Shown: positions 9,101 through 17,538 of the stretch, one piece after another
How the letters are laid out: each line of letters begins with the position of its first letter
Position numbering within the stretch: position 1 is the first letter of the stretch
Origin: Bradyrhizobium ivorense
Lineage (GTDB): Bacteria > Pseudomonadota > Alphaproteobacteria > Rhizobiales > Xanthobacteraceae
Assembly (NCBI RefSeq): GCF_900696085.1
Contig: NZ_CAADFC020000022.1
Coordinates: forward strand, 142,981-206,980
DNA length: 64,000 nucleotides
Reading direction: 5' to 3'
Translations under genes and position numbers: made by a program
Notes under the pieces: model-generated
The model's database searches: none
The model's input: the letters and a program-made list of their open reading frames with translations, nothing else
Told to the model about the DNA's origin: nothing

Positions 9101-10882
9101 ATGCGTGACGTGCCAGCGGGATTTGCCACAATGAAGCACTGGTTGCCCGGACTAGAGACACTCCGTCGATATGAGGCAGCATGGCTTCCGCACGATATCT
9201 TCGCCGGCCTCGTCCTGGCGACGATGCTGGTCCCCGTTGGAATTGCCTACGCAACGGCATCGGGCTTGCCTGGCATCTATGGCTTGTACGCAACGATCGT
9301 GCCGCTCCTGGCCTACGCGGTGTTCGGCCCTAGCCGCATTCTCGTGCTGGGTCCCGACTCGGCGCTTGCAGCAATCCTGCTGGGAGTCATTACTCCCCTG
9401 GCTCACGGCGACCCCGCGCGCACCGTGATGCTCGCCGGCATGATGGCGATTGTCTCGGGGGCGGCCTGCATTCTCGCAGGTGTCGCGCGCCTCGGTTTTG
9501 TGACCGAGCTGCTTTCCAAGCCGATCCGCTACGGATACATGAACGGAATTGCGCTCACGGTGCTGATCAGCCAGTTGCCCAAGTTCTTCGGGTTTTCCAT
9601 CGACAGCGAGGGACCGCTGCGGAGCTTGTGGGCGATCGGCGGCGCGATCCTCGCAGGAAAGATAAATTGGGTCGCGTGCGGAATTGGGGCCGCTACGTTG
9701 ATCGTGATCCTGCTTCTCAAGAACAGCAAGCTGCCTGGCATTCTGATCGCGGTCGTTGGAGCAACCATCGCCGTCGGGATGCTTGATCTCGGGACGCTGT
9801 ACGGCGTCAAGGTCCTGGGTCCGCTTCCGCAAGGTTTGCCGGCGTTCGTTGTGCCGTGGATCAGCTACGACGACATCGTCCCGGTGCTGATCGGCGGTTG
9901 CGCAGTCGCACTGGTTTCGTTTGCCGATACGAGCGTACTTTCACGTGCCTACGCCGCGCGATTGGGGTACCGGGTCGATCCGAACCAGGAGATGGTCGGG
10001 CTTGGTGCCGCCAATCTGGCCGCAGGCTTTTTCCAGGGCTTTCCGATCAGCAGCAGCAGTTCCCGTACTCCGGTCGCCGAAGCCGCCGGCGCCCGCACCC
10101 AGCTCACCAGCGTCGTCGGCGCGCTTGCCATCGCCTTGCTGCTGTTGGTCGCGCCGAGCCTCCTGCAACATCTGCCCAACGCGGCATTGGCCGCCGTCGT
10201 CATCGCGGCGGCGATCGGCCTGATTGAAGTCGCCGACCTCAAGCGTATCTATCGCATTCAGCGCTGGGAATTCTGGCTCGCGATCGTCTGCTTTATCGGT
10301 GTAGCGGTGCTCGGGGTGATCCCGGGAATTGGTCTTGCAATCGCACTCGCCATCATCGAGTTCCTATGGGACGGCTGGCGCCCGCACTCCGCCGTGTTGG
10401 GGCGCGCCCACGGCGTCAAAGGTTATCACGATATCACGCGATATCCGGATGCACGCCGCATCCCCGGCCTGGTGCTGTTTCGGTGGGATGCGCCGCTGTT
10501 CTTCGCCAACGCGGAATTCTTCAAGGAGCGTGTCCTCGATGCCGTCGCGAAGTCGCCGACTCCGGCACGTTGGCTGGTGGTCGCCGCAGAGCCGGTGACC
10601 AGCGTCGACGTCACCGCCTGCGACGTGGTTGCCGAATTGGACCAGGCACTGCACGCGCAGGGGATTGAGTTTTGTTTCGCCGAGCTCAAGGATCCGGTGA
10701 AAGACAAGCTGAAACGATTTGGCTTGTTCGCGCAGCTTGGAGAACACTATTTCTTCCCGACGATCGGCGTCGCGGTGGCGCGCTATCTCGAAACCAACAA
10801 TGTCGAGTGGGAGGACTGGGAAGATGAGGATGGGCTGGCCCCGGTCACAATCGCGGACCGAAAACCCGCGTCTGGCCTCTAG
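9101..10882 (+). CDS. SulP-family anion transporter with C-terminal STAS domain
   Basis: A 593-residue inner-membrane transporter. The N-terminal half has the sulfate-transporter signature region (DIFAGLVLATMLVPVGIAYA, LPGIYGLYATIVPLLAYAVF) and about 10-12 helices, with SSSSRTPVAEAAGA in the conserved middle. The C-terminal cytoplasmic part from about residue 440 is a STAS domain (IPGLVLFRWDAPLFFANAEF then VVAAEPVTSVDVTACDVV). The family moves sulfate, bicarbonate or dicarboxylates; the substrate is not decided. ATG 9131 (MKHWLPGLETL) is a plausible alternative start with AGCGGGA upstream. Confidence 0.92.
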   Translation: MRDVPAGFATMKHWLPGLETLRRYEAAWLPHDIFAGLVLATMLVPVGIAYATASGLPGIYGLYATIVPLLAYAVFGPSRILVLGPDSALAAILLGVITPLAHGDPARTVMLAGMMAIVSGAACILAGVARLGFVTELLSKPIRYGYMNGIALTVLISQLPKFFGFSIDSEGPLRSLWAIGGAILAGKINWVACGIGAATLIVILLLKNSKLPGILIAVVGATIAVGMLDLGTLYGVKVLGPLPQGLPAFVVPWISYDDIVPVLIGGCAVALVSFADTSVLSRAYAARLGYRVDPNQEMVGLGAANLAAGFFQGFPISSSSSRTPVAEAAGARTQLTSVVGALAIALLLLVAPSLLQHLPNAALAAVVIAAAIGLIEVADLKRIYRIQRWEFWLAIVCFIGVAVLGVIPGIGLAIALAIIEFLWDGWRPHSAVLGRAHGVKGYHDITRYPDARRIPGLVLFRWDAPLFFANAEFFKERVLDAVAKSPTPARWLVVAAEPVTSVDVTACDVVAELDQALHAQGIEFCFAELKDPVKDKLKRFGLFAQLGEHYFFPTIGVAVARYLETNNVEWEDWEDEDGLAPVTIADRKPASGL

Positions 10883-10922
10883 CTCACAATTCGAACCGCC
10901 GGTGGCGAGGGTCTATGGGTCT

Positions 10923-11399
10923 CTAGCCCCGCCCGCGATACGGCGCGACGGCCTGGTCGGGAACCCAGATGCCCTTCGGCAGCCGGCCGGTCTGGAAGAA
11001 CACGTCGATCGGGATGCCGCCGCGCGGGTACCAGTAGCCGCCGATGCGCAGCCATTTCGGCTTGATCTCGTCGGCGATCCGCCGGCCGATCAGAACCGTG
11101 CAATCCTCGTGGAACGCGCCATGGTTGCGAAAACTCGCCGCGAACAGCTTCAGCGACTTGGACTCCAGCAGGAAGCGGCCCGGCACGTAGTCGATCACCA
11201 GATGCGCGAAATCCGGTTGTCCCGTCACCGGGCAGATCGAGGTGAATTCGGGCACGGTGAAACGCACCAGATAATCGGTGCCGGCCTGCGGATTGGGCAC
11301 CCGGTCGAGCTTTGCCTTTTCGGGGGTGTCCGGCCATTCCACGTCACGGCCGAGTTGCAGGTCGCCCGAGGGCTTCGATTTGCTGGATTTTTTCGCCAT
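10923..11399 (-). CDS. queF: NADPH-dependent 7-cyano-7-deazaguanine reductase
   Basis: Reduces preQ0 to preQ1 in queuosine synthesis, in the cytoplasm. The 158-residue length fits the short unimodular QueF type. The catalytic cysteine is Cys56 in FTSICPVTGQPDF, with the proton donor Asp63, and the QueF family motif appears as ESKSLKLFAASFRNHG, followed by FHEDC. The N-terminal MAKKSSKSKPSG is a short basic extension. It is on the opposite strand from its neighbours (SulP gene and eno) and seems to be monocistronic. Confidence 0.96.
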   Translation of the reverse strand: MAKKSSKSKPSGDLQLGRDVEWPDTPEKAKLDRVPNPQAGTDYLVRFTVPEFTSICPVTGQPDFAHLVIDYVPGRFLLESKSLKLFAASFRNHGAFHEDCTVLIGRRIADEIKPKWLRIGGYWYPRGGIPIDVFFQTGRLPKGIWVPDQAVAPYRGRG

Positions 11400-11521
11400 T
11401 CAGGTGCTCCGTGGCGTCCTCTTAGCGAATGATCCGGGGCCCGTCACCCGGCCTTTTCGGCCCCGACGCATTGCGGTAGAAGCACCGCAATCCGACCCGA
11501 CCACTGCCAGAAGAGGTTCTC

Positions 11522-12805
11522 ATGACTGCCATCATCGACATCATCGGCCGCGAAATCCTTGACAGCCGCGGCAATCCCACGGTCGAGGTCGATGTGGTGC
11601 TGGAAGACGGGTCGATCGGTCGCGCGGCGGTGCCGTCGGGCGCCTCCACCGGCGCGCATGAGGCGGTCGAGCTGCGCGACGGCGACAAGGCGCGCTATCT
11701 CGGCAAGGGCGTCCAGAAGGCGGTCTCGGCCGTCAATGGCGAGATCTTCGAGGCGCTCAGCGATCACTCGGTCGAGGACCAGGTCGCGATCGACCAGATC
11801 ATGATCGATCTCGACGGCACGCCGAACAAGAGCCGGCTCGGCGCCAACGCCATCCTCGGTGTCTCGCTGGCCTGCGCCAAGGCCGCCGCCGAATCCTTCG
11901 ACATGCCGCTGTATCGCTACGTCGGCGGCACCTCGGCGCGGACCTTGCCGGTGCCGATGATGAACATCATCAATGGCGGCGTGCATGCCGACAATCCGAT
12001 CGACTTCCAGGAGTTCATGATCCTGCCGGTCGGCGCCACCAGCTTCGCCGAGGCGCTGCGCTGCGGCTCGGAAATCTTCCACACGCTGCGCGGCGAGCTG
12101 AAGAAGGCCGGCCACAACACCAATGTCGGCGACGAGGGCGGCTTTGCACCGAACCTGCCGACCGCCGACGCCGCGCTCGACTTCATCATGAACGCGATCG
12201 GCAAGGCCGGCTACAAGGCGGGCGACAACGTCATGCTTGGCCTCGACTGCGCCTCGACCGAGTTCTTCAAGGAAGGCTCCTACGTCTATGGCGGCGAGAA
12301 CAAGACCCGCTCGCGCTCCGAGCAGGTGAAGTATCTCGCCGATCTGGTCAGCCGCTATCCGATCGTCACCATCGAGGACGGCATGTCCGAGGACGACATG
12401 GACGGCTGGAAGGAGCTGACCGATGCGATCGGCAAGAAGTGCCAGCTGGTCGGCGACGATCTGTTCGTCACCAACGTCACCCGGCTCGCCGACGGCATCA
12501 AGCACGGCCGCGGCAACTCGATCCTGGTCAAGGTCAACCAGATCGGTACGCTGACCGAGACGCTGGCGGCGATCGAGATGGCCTACAAGGCCGGCTATAC
12601 CGCGGTCATGTCGCACCGCTCCGGCGAGACCGAGGATTCCACCATCGCCGACCTCGCCGTCGCCACCAATTGCGGGCAGATCAAGACCGGCTCGCTGGCG
12701 CGCTCCGACCGCACCGCCAAGTACAACCAGCTGCTGCGGATCGAGCAGCAGCTCGGCACCCAGGCCAAGTATGCGGGCAGGGCGGCCTTGAAGGCGTTGG
12801 CCTAG
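11522..12805 (+). CDS. eno: Enolase (phosphopyruvate hydratase)
   Basis: Interconverts 2-phosphoglycerate and phosphoenolpyruvate in glycolysis. The 427-residue product has the family length and every expected signature: REILDSRGNPTVEVDV at the start, PSGASTGAHEAVELRD, the Mg-binding region GLDCASTEF and IEDGMSEDDMDGW, LVGDDLFVTN with metal ligands, the catalytic lysine in ILVKVNQIGTLTET, and the C-terminal MSHRSGETEDSTIADLAV. AGAAGAGGT precedes the ATG. In alphaproteobacteria eno is typically followed by ftsB and the pdh genes, as here, although three genes intervene. Confidence 0.99.
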   Translation: MTAIIDIIGREILDSRGNPTVEVDVVLEDGSIGRAAVPSGASTGAHEAVELRDGDKARYLGKGVQKAVSAVNGEIFEALSDHSVEDQVAIDQIMIDLDGTPNKSRLGANAILGVSLACAKAAAESFDMPLYRYVGGTSARTLPVPMMNIINGGVHADNPIDFQEFMILPVGATSFAEALRCGSEIFHTLRGELKKAGHNTNVGDEGGFAPNLPTADAALDFIMNAIGKAGYKAGDNVMLGLDCASTEFFKEGSYVYGGENKTRSRSEQVKYLADLVSRYPIVTIEDGMSEDDMDGWKELTDAIGKKCQLVGDDLFVTNVTRLADGIKHGRGNSILVKVNQIGTLTETLAAIEMAYKAGYTAVMSHRSGETEDSTIADLAVATNCGQIKTGSLARSDRTAKYNQLLRIEQQLGTQAKYAGRAALKALA

Positions 12806-12850
12806 CGCCCCAACTGATCGGAACCGATAATGTAAAGCAGGGAGGTCGGG

Positions 12851-13990
12851 ATGAGCGACGGCAAGAGCGGATTGCAGCTGCGTTCGCTGCTCAAGAAGAA
12901 TGGCGAACTGGAGCTATCGCTGGTCAATGTCCCGACCCCCGAGCCCGGACCCGACGAGGTCGTGGTCCGTGTCGAGGCCACGCCGATCAATCCGTCCGAC
13001 CTCGGCCTGTTGATCGGCCCGGCCGACATGTCGGCGGCAAAGGTCTCCGGCACCAGGGAATTGCCTGTGGTGACCGCGCGGGTGCCCGAGGCGGCGTTGG
13101 GCGCGCTGGCGGCGCGGCTCGATGAGTCGATGCCGGTCGGCAATGAGGGCGCCGGCGTCGTGATCCGAACCGGCTCGTCCGATGCCGCCAAGGCGCTGAT
13201 GGGCAAAACCGTCGCGATGATCGGTGGCGCGATGTATGCGCAATACCGCACGCTGCGGATCGGCGAATGCCTGCCGCTGCCCGAGGGCACCACGCCGGCC
13301 GACGGCGCATCCTGCTTCGTCAATCCGCTGACCGCGCTCGGCATGACCGAGACGATGCGGCGCGAGGGCCACAAGGCGCTGGTGCACACGGCCGCAGCCT
13401 CGAACCTCGGCCAGATGCTCAACAAGATCTGCCTCAAGGACGGCATCGGCCTCGTCAATATCGTGCGCAACAAGGAGCAGGCCGACATCCTGCACAAGAT
13501 CGGCGCCAAGCACGTGGTCGATTCCACCGCGCCGACCTTCATGGACGATCTCACCAATGCGCTGGTCGAGACCGGCGCGACCATCGCCTTCGACGCGATC
13601 GGCGGCGGCAAGCTGGCCGGCCAGATCCTGGTCGCGATGGAGACCGCGATCAACAGAAGCGCAAAAGCTTACAGCCGCTACGGCTCCAATGTGCACAAGC
13701 AGGTCTATGTCTACGGCAGCCTCGACACCCGCGAGATCACGCTGCCGCGCGGCTTCGGCATGGCCTGGGGCGTCGGCGGCTGGCTGCTGTTCCCGTTCCT
13801 GATGAAGATCGGCCCGGAGGCGGGCAACAAGCTGCGCCAGCGCGTGGTCGCCGAGCTGAAGACCACCTTCGCCAGCCACTACACCAAGGTGGTGTCGCTG
13901 CAGGAAGTGCTGCAGCCCGACAACATCGCGGTCTACAACAAGCGCGCCACCGGCGAGAAATTTTTGATCAACCCGAACAAGGCGATGTGA
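12851..13990 (+). CDS. Zinc-binding-dehydrogenase-like (MDR superfamily) oxidoreductase
   Basis: A 379-residue medium-chain dehydrogenase/reductase homologue. The GroES-like N-terminal domain has VPTPEPGPDEVVVRVEATPINPSDL and a VGNEGAGVVI segment. The nucleotide-binding half includes AASNLGQMLNKICLKDG, VNIVRNKEQADIL and FDAIGGGKLAGQIL. The nucleotide-binding glycine motif reads TAAASNLG instead of the usual GxGxxG, as in quinone-oxidoreductase-like members that lack structural zinc. The substrate is unknown. It has GGGAGGTCGGG before the ATG and follows eno by 45 bases. Confidence 0.82.
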   Translation: MSDGKSGLQLRSLLKKNGELELSLVNVPTPEPGPDEVVVRVEATPINPSDLGLLIGPADMSAAKVSGTRELPVVTARVPEAALGALAARLDESMPVGNEGAGVVIRTGSSDAAKALMGKTVAMIGGAMYAQYRTLRIGECLPLPEGTTPADGASCFVNPLTALGMTETMRREGHKALVHTAAASNLGQMLNKICLKDGIGLVNIVRNKEQADILHKIGAKHVVDSTAPTFMDDLTNALVETGATIAFDAIGGGKLAGQILVAMETAINRSAKAYSRYGSNVHKQVYVYGSLDTREITLPRGFGMAWGVGGWLLFPFLMKIGPEAGNKLRQRVVAELKTTFASHYTKVVSLQEVLQPDNIAVYNKRATGEKFLINPNKAM

Positions 13991-14013
13991 CGGCGCGCGC
14001 CACATCGCATCGT

Positions 14014-15123
14014 CTAGTCGCGATCGAACGCCAGTTTCCTCAAGCGCTGCTGACGCGCCATGGCGTGGCCGATCAGGACGTCCATCAGCTGCGGTTGTGG
14101 CAGGCCGCTGGCCTCCCACAGCCGCGGATACATGCTGATGTTGGTGAAGCCGGGCAGCGTGTTGGCCTCGTTGACGTAGGCCTGTTCGCCGTGCAGGAAG
14201 AAGTCGATCCGCGCCATTCCTTCGCAGCCGAGCACAGTGAACGTCCTGATGGCGAGCTCCTGGATCTGATCGGCGATCGCAGGCTTCACATCGGCGGGCA
14301 CGCGGAGCAGGGCGCCCTCGGCATCGAGATATTTCGCATCGTACGAATAGAAGCCGTGCTTGTCCGAGGGGACGATCTCGCCGAGTTCCGAGGCGCGGAC
14401 CCGGCCTTCGGCGTCCTCGAGCACCGAACATTCGACCTCGCGGATCGGTGCGATGCATCGCTCGACCAGGATCTTGCTGTCGAAGCGAAACGCCAACCGG
14501 CAGCAGGCGTCGAATTCGGCAGCGGTCCGCGCCTTCGAGACGCCGACCGACGAGCCCATGTTGGCCGGCTTGACGAAGACCTCCTGCGATCCGAGGGCGC
14601 TGACCGCGGCGTCGTAGGTGATCGGAGCTGCGGCCGACACAACGACGCAGGGGACAACAGGCAATCCCGCCTCGCGCATCAGCCGTTTTGCAAAATCCTT
14701 GTCCATCGCGGCGGCCGATCCCATCACGCGCGAGCCGACATAGGCCACGTCGGACAGTTCGAGCGCGCCCTGCACCGTGCCGTCCTCGCCGTTCGGGCCG
14801 TGCAGCACCGGGAAGACGACATCGAATGCCGGCAATTCCTGAACACCATGACCTTCGAGCGCCAGCGCGCGGCCTTGTCCGCCCGGCAGCAAAGCGAGGC
14901 GCGGTCCATCGTCCGGAATGGTCAGCGCGCCGCTGCCCGTGCCGGCGCCGTTTCCTGCAGGCACGACGATCCAGCGGCCGTCGCGCGTGATCCCGATCGC
15001 GGTCGCCTCGTAGCGGTCCGGGTCGAGGGCGCGCAGCACGTTGGCTGCGGACGCCCGCGAGACGTCGTGCTCGGCGGACCGCCCGCCGAACAGGATGGCA
15101 ACCCTCATCTTGTGCTCTGCCAT
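14014..15123 (-). CDS. ddl: D-alanine--D-alanine ligase
   Basis: An ATP-grasp enzyme forming D-Ala-D-Ala for peptidoglycan. The 369-residue length matches the longer DdlA-type rather than the roughly 310-residue DdlB-type. Seen motifs: VAILFGGRSAEHDVSRAS at the N-terminus, LHGPNGEDGTVQGALEL, the ATP-grasp lysine region VFVKPANMGSSVGVSK, the glutamate-rich VECSVLED, and the metal-site segment ARIDFFL with YVNEANTLPGFTNISMYP. It is on the minus strand, away from any cell-division cluster, so a second ddl in the genome is likely. A start at MRVAILFG, five codons downstream, is possible. Confidence 0.95.
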   Translation of the reverse strand: MAEHKMRVAILFGGRSAEHDVSRASAANVLRALDPDRYEATAIGITRDGRWIVVPAGNGAGTGSGALTIPDDGPRLALLPGGQGRALALEGHGVQELPAFDVVFPVLHGPNGEDGTVQGALELSDVAYVGSRVMGSAAAMDKDFAKRLMREAGLPVVPCVVVSAAAPITYDAAVSALGSQEVFVKPANMGSSVGVSKARTAAEFDACCRLAFRFDSKILVERCIAPIREVECSVLEDAEGRVRASELGEIVPSDKHGFYSYDAKYLDAEGALLRVPADVKPAIADQIQELAIRTFTVLGCEGMARIDFFLHGEQAYVNEANTLPGFTNISMYPRLWEASGLPQPQLMDVLIGHAMARQQRLRKLAFDRD

Positions 15124-15390
15124 GGATTAGTTCTCTGGGCTTGCTGCTCTGGATAGGCCGGATGATGCGCGCGATCCGCCTGCAATATGTTTAAACGAAC
15201 ATGTCGATAATTTGCCCCGATACGGTGATGCGATCGGCGGTCTGTGGGGCGGCATCGCGGCGGCGTTCGGCCAAGTTTCCAAAACGCTGCGTTTCCGGAA
15301 TTGCACAATCCATGCACTTGCATCTTTCTTGCCGCACCGGTAGGTGAAGGCGGACCGTTCGCTTCACGCACAACCCGAGGGGGATTTGCT

Positions 15391-15942
15391 ATGGCCTATA
15401 ACATCGTCACCATCGTCGGCAGCATCCGCAAGCAGAGCTTTTCGCTCAAGATCGCCAATGCGCTCGCCAAGCTCGCGCCGGACACGCTGAAACTCGACGT
15501 CACGACGCTGCAGGGCATTTCCTTCTTCAACCAGGATCTCGAGGCCGCGCCGCCGGCGGACTGGCTCGCGTTCCGCGACAAGCTGCAGAAGTCGAACGGC
15601 GTGCTGTTCGTGACCCCCGAATACAATCGTTCGATCCCGGGCGTGCTGAAGAATGCCATCGACGTCGGCTCGCGTCCCTATGGCAAGAGCTCGTTCAACG
15701 GCAAGCCGACCGGCATCATTTCCAACTCGCCGGGTCCACTCGGCGGCGTCAGCGCGGCCAAGCACCTGCAGAACATCCTGCCCGGCATCTCGGGCCCGAT
15801 CCTGCAGCAGCCCGAAATCTATCTGAACGGCGTCGGCGACGCTTTTGACGAGCAGGGCGCGCTGGTCAAGGAAGCGCTGAAGACCGTGCTGCAGCAGTAC
15901 ATTACGGCGTTCGCGGCCCACGTCGAGGCGCACAACAGGTAA
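15391..15942 (+). CDS. NADPH-dependent FMN reductase / flavodoxin-fold quinone reductase
   Basis: A 183-residue flavodoxin-like reductase. The phosphate-binding loop is VGSIRKQSFSLKIANAL, the flavin-side loop is VTPEYNRSIPGVLKNAIDV, and PTGIISNSPGPLGG sits near the third flavin contact. The pattern matches the NADPH-dependent FMN reductase/chromate reductase group (ChrR, YieF-like), which reduces quinones and some metals. ATG 15391 is preceded by GAGGGGG; the frame is open upstream but without homology. It lies upstream of ftsB with a 55-base gap. Confidence 0.9.
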   Translation: MAYNIVTIVGSIRKQSFSLKIANALAKLAPDTLKLDVTTLQGISFFNQDLEAAPPADWLAFRDKLQKSNGVLFVTPEYNRSIPGVLKNAIDVGSRPYGKSSFNGKPTGIISNSPGPLGGVSAAKHLQNILPGISGPILQQPEIYLNGVGDAFDEQGALVKEALKTVLQQYITAFAAHVEAHNR

Positions 15943-15997
15943 GCAGGACCGCGCGCTCTTAAGCGTCCATTAACATGGCCGCCGCATGGTGGCGGCC

Positions 15998-16315
15998 ATG
16001 GTCTCCCGCACACGACTCAAATCGATCCTGACCGGGCTTGCGCTCTACACGATAGCGGCGCTGATGGTCAGCTATTTCGGGGTCAATGCCTATACCGGCA
16101 AGTATGGCCTGAACGCGCGGCAGGAGCTCGATCAGGAAATCATCGCGCTGACCTCGGAGCTGGCGCGGCTGAAGAAGGAGCGCGCCGAGGGCGAGCAGCG
16201 GGTGTCGCTGTTGCGGTCCGATCGGGTCGATCCCGACATGCTCGACGAGCGTGCGCGCTTCCAGCTCGACTACGTCAATCCGCGCGATCTCGTCCGGATC
16301 AACAAGGCGAATTGA
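15998..16315 (+). CDS. ftsB: Septum formation initiator FtsB/DivIC family protein
   Basis: A 105-residue bitopic membrane protein of the divisome. A short cytoplasmic N-terminus is followed by a transmembrane helix at about residues 9-28 (LTGLALYTIAALMVSYFGVN) and a periplasmic coiled coil, QELDQEIIALTSELARLKK onward, then RVDPDMLDERARFQLDYV, the conserved FtsB tail. FtsB bridges FtsL and FtsQ in activating septal wall synthesis. ATG 15998 is preferred because GGTGG precedes it; ATG 15986, four codons earlier in frame, is the alternative. Location just ahead of pdhA is typical of alphaproteobacteria. Confidence 0.9.
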   Translation: MVSRTRLKSILTGLALYTIAALMVSYFGVNAYTGKYGLNARQELDQEIIALTSELARLKKERAEGEQRVSLLRSDRVDPDMLDERARFQLDYVNPRDLVRINKAN

Positions 16316-16474
16316 CGCGTTCGCAAATTTCAAAAATTCTCGCGTGCTATCACAAAAGTGTCGCGCCGCGTTGCACTGCGGCATAGCAAAATTCCATCCA
16401 GCGAACGCACTGCTTCCAAGGCGATTTGACTTGGGTTAGAGAGGGCTTTCCGACCTCTCTCACCCGGAATTGCC

Positions 16475-17494
16475 ATGGCCGCACCGAAGAAATCCGCCGC
16501 AAAAGAATCAGGGCAGGAGAAGGCGGGATCTCCGCCCGACCTGAGCCAGGAGCAGGAACTCAAGGCGCTGCGCGACATGCTGTTGATCCGGCGCTTCGAG
16601 GAGAAGGCCGGCCAGCTCTACGGCATGGGTGCGATCGGCGGCTTCTGCCATCTCTATATCGGCCAGGAGGCGGTCGTCGTCGGCATGCAGATGGCGCTGA
16701 AGCTCGGCGACCAGGTCATAACCGGCTACCGCGACCACGGCCACATGCTGGCCTGCGGCATGGAGGCCAAGGGCGTGATGGCCGAGTTGACCGGGCGCCG
16801 CGGCGGCTATTCCAAGGGCAAGGGCGGCTCCATGCACATGTTCAGCCTGGAGAAGCACTTCTATGGCGGTCACGGCATCGTCGGCGCGCAGGTGTCGCTC
16901 GGCACCGGGCTTGGCTTCGCCAACCGCTATCGCGGTAACGATTCCGTCAGTGTGACCTATTTCGGTGACGGCGCGGCCAACCAGGGCCAGGTCTACGAAA
17001 GCTTCAACATGGCGGAGCTGTGGAAGCTGCCGGTGATCTATGTCATCGAGAACAACCGCTACGCCATGGGCACCTCGGTGTCGCGCGCCTCGGCGCAGCA
17101 GGATTTCTCCAAGCGCGGCGCTTCCTTCAACATTCCCGGCAAGCAGGTCGACGGCATGGATGTGCGTGCCGTGAAGGCCGCCGCCGACGAGGCCGTGGCC
17201 TGGTGCCGCGGCGGCAACGGCCCAATCATCCTGGAGATGCAGACCTATCGCTATCGCGGCCACTCGATGTCCGATCCCGCGAAGTACCGCACCCGTGAGG
17301 AGGTCGAGAAGGTCCGTCACGACCAGGATCCGATCGAGCAGGTGCGCAACCGTCTGCTGGAGGCCAAGGTCAGCGAGCAGGATCTGAAGGCGATCGACGC
17401 CGAGGTCCGCGAGATCGTCAACGCCGCTGCCGACTTCGCGCAGCACGATCCGGAGCCCGATCCGTCCGAGCTCTACACCGACGTCTACCGCTGA
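16475..17494 (+). CDS. pdhA: Pyruvate dehydrogenase E1 component, alpha subunit
   Basis: With PdhB it decarboxylates pyruvate and acetylates the lipoyl groups of E2. The 339-residue protein has the thiamine diphosphate motif GDGAANQGQVYESFNMA ending in ENNRYAMGTS, the entry-loop GGKGGSMHMFS-like segment near residue 115, and the phosphorylation-loop equivalent YRYRGHSMSDPAKYRTREE. An N-terminal Lys/Ala-rich tail of about 25 residues precedes the fold. It is the first gene of the pdhA-pdhB-DUF5076-pdhC-lpdA cluster, with a 44-base gap to pdhB. Confidence 0.98.
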   Translation: MAAPKKSAAKESGQEKAGSPPDLSQEQELKALRDMLLIRRFEEKAGQLYGMGAIGGFCHLYIGQEAVVVGMQMALKLGDQVITGYRDHGHMLACGMEAKGVMAELTGRRGGYSKGKGGSMHMFSLEKHFYGGHGIVGAQVSLGTGLGFANRYRGNDSVSVTYFGDGAANQGQVYESFNMAELWKLPVIYVIENNRYAMGTSVSRASAQQDFSKRGASFNIPGKQVDGMDVRAVKAAADEAVAWCRGGNGPIILEMQTYRYRGHSMSDPAKYRTREEVEKVRHDQDPIEQVRNRLLEAKVSEQDLKAIDAEVREIVNAAADFAQHDPEPDPSELYTDVYR

Positions 17495-17538
17495 TTCCCC
17501 GCGCAGAAGAACTTTCAAGACCGATTTCGGGAGCCGAT

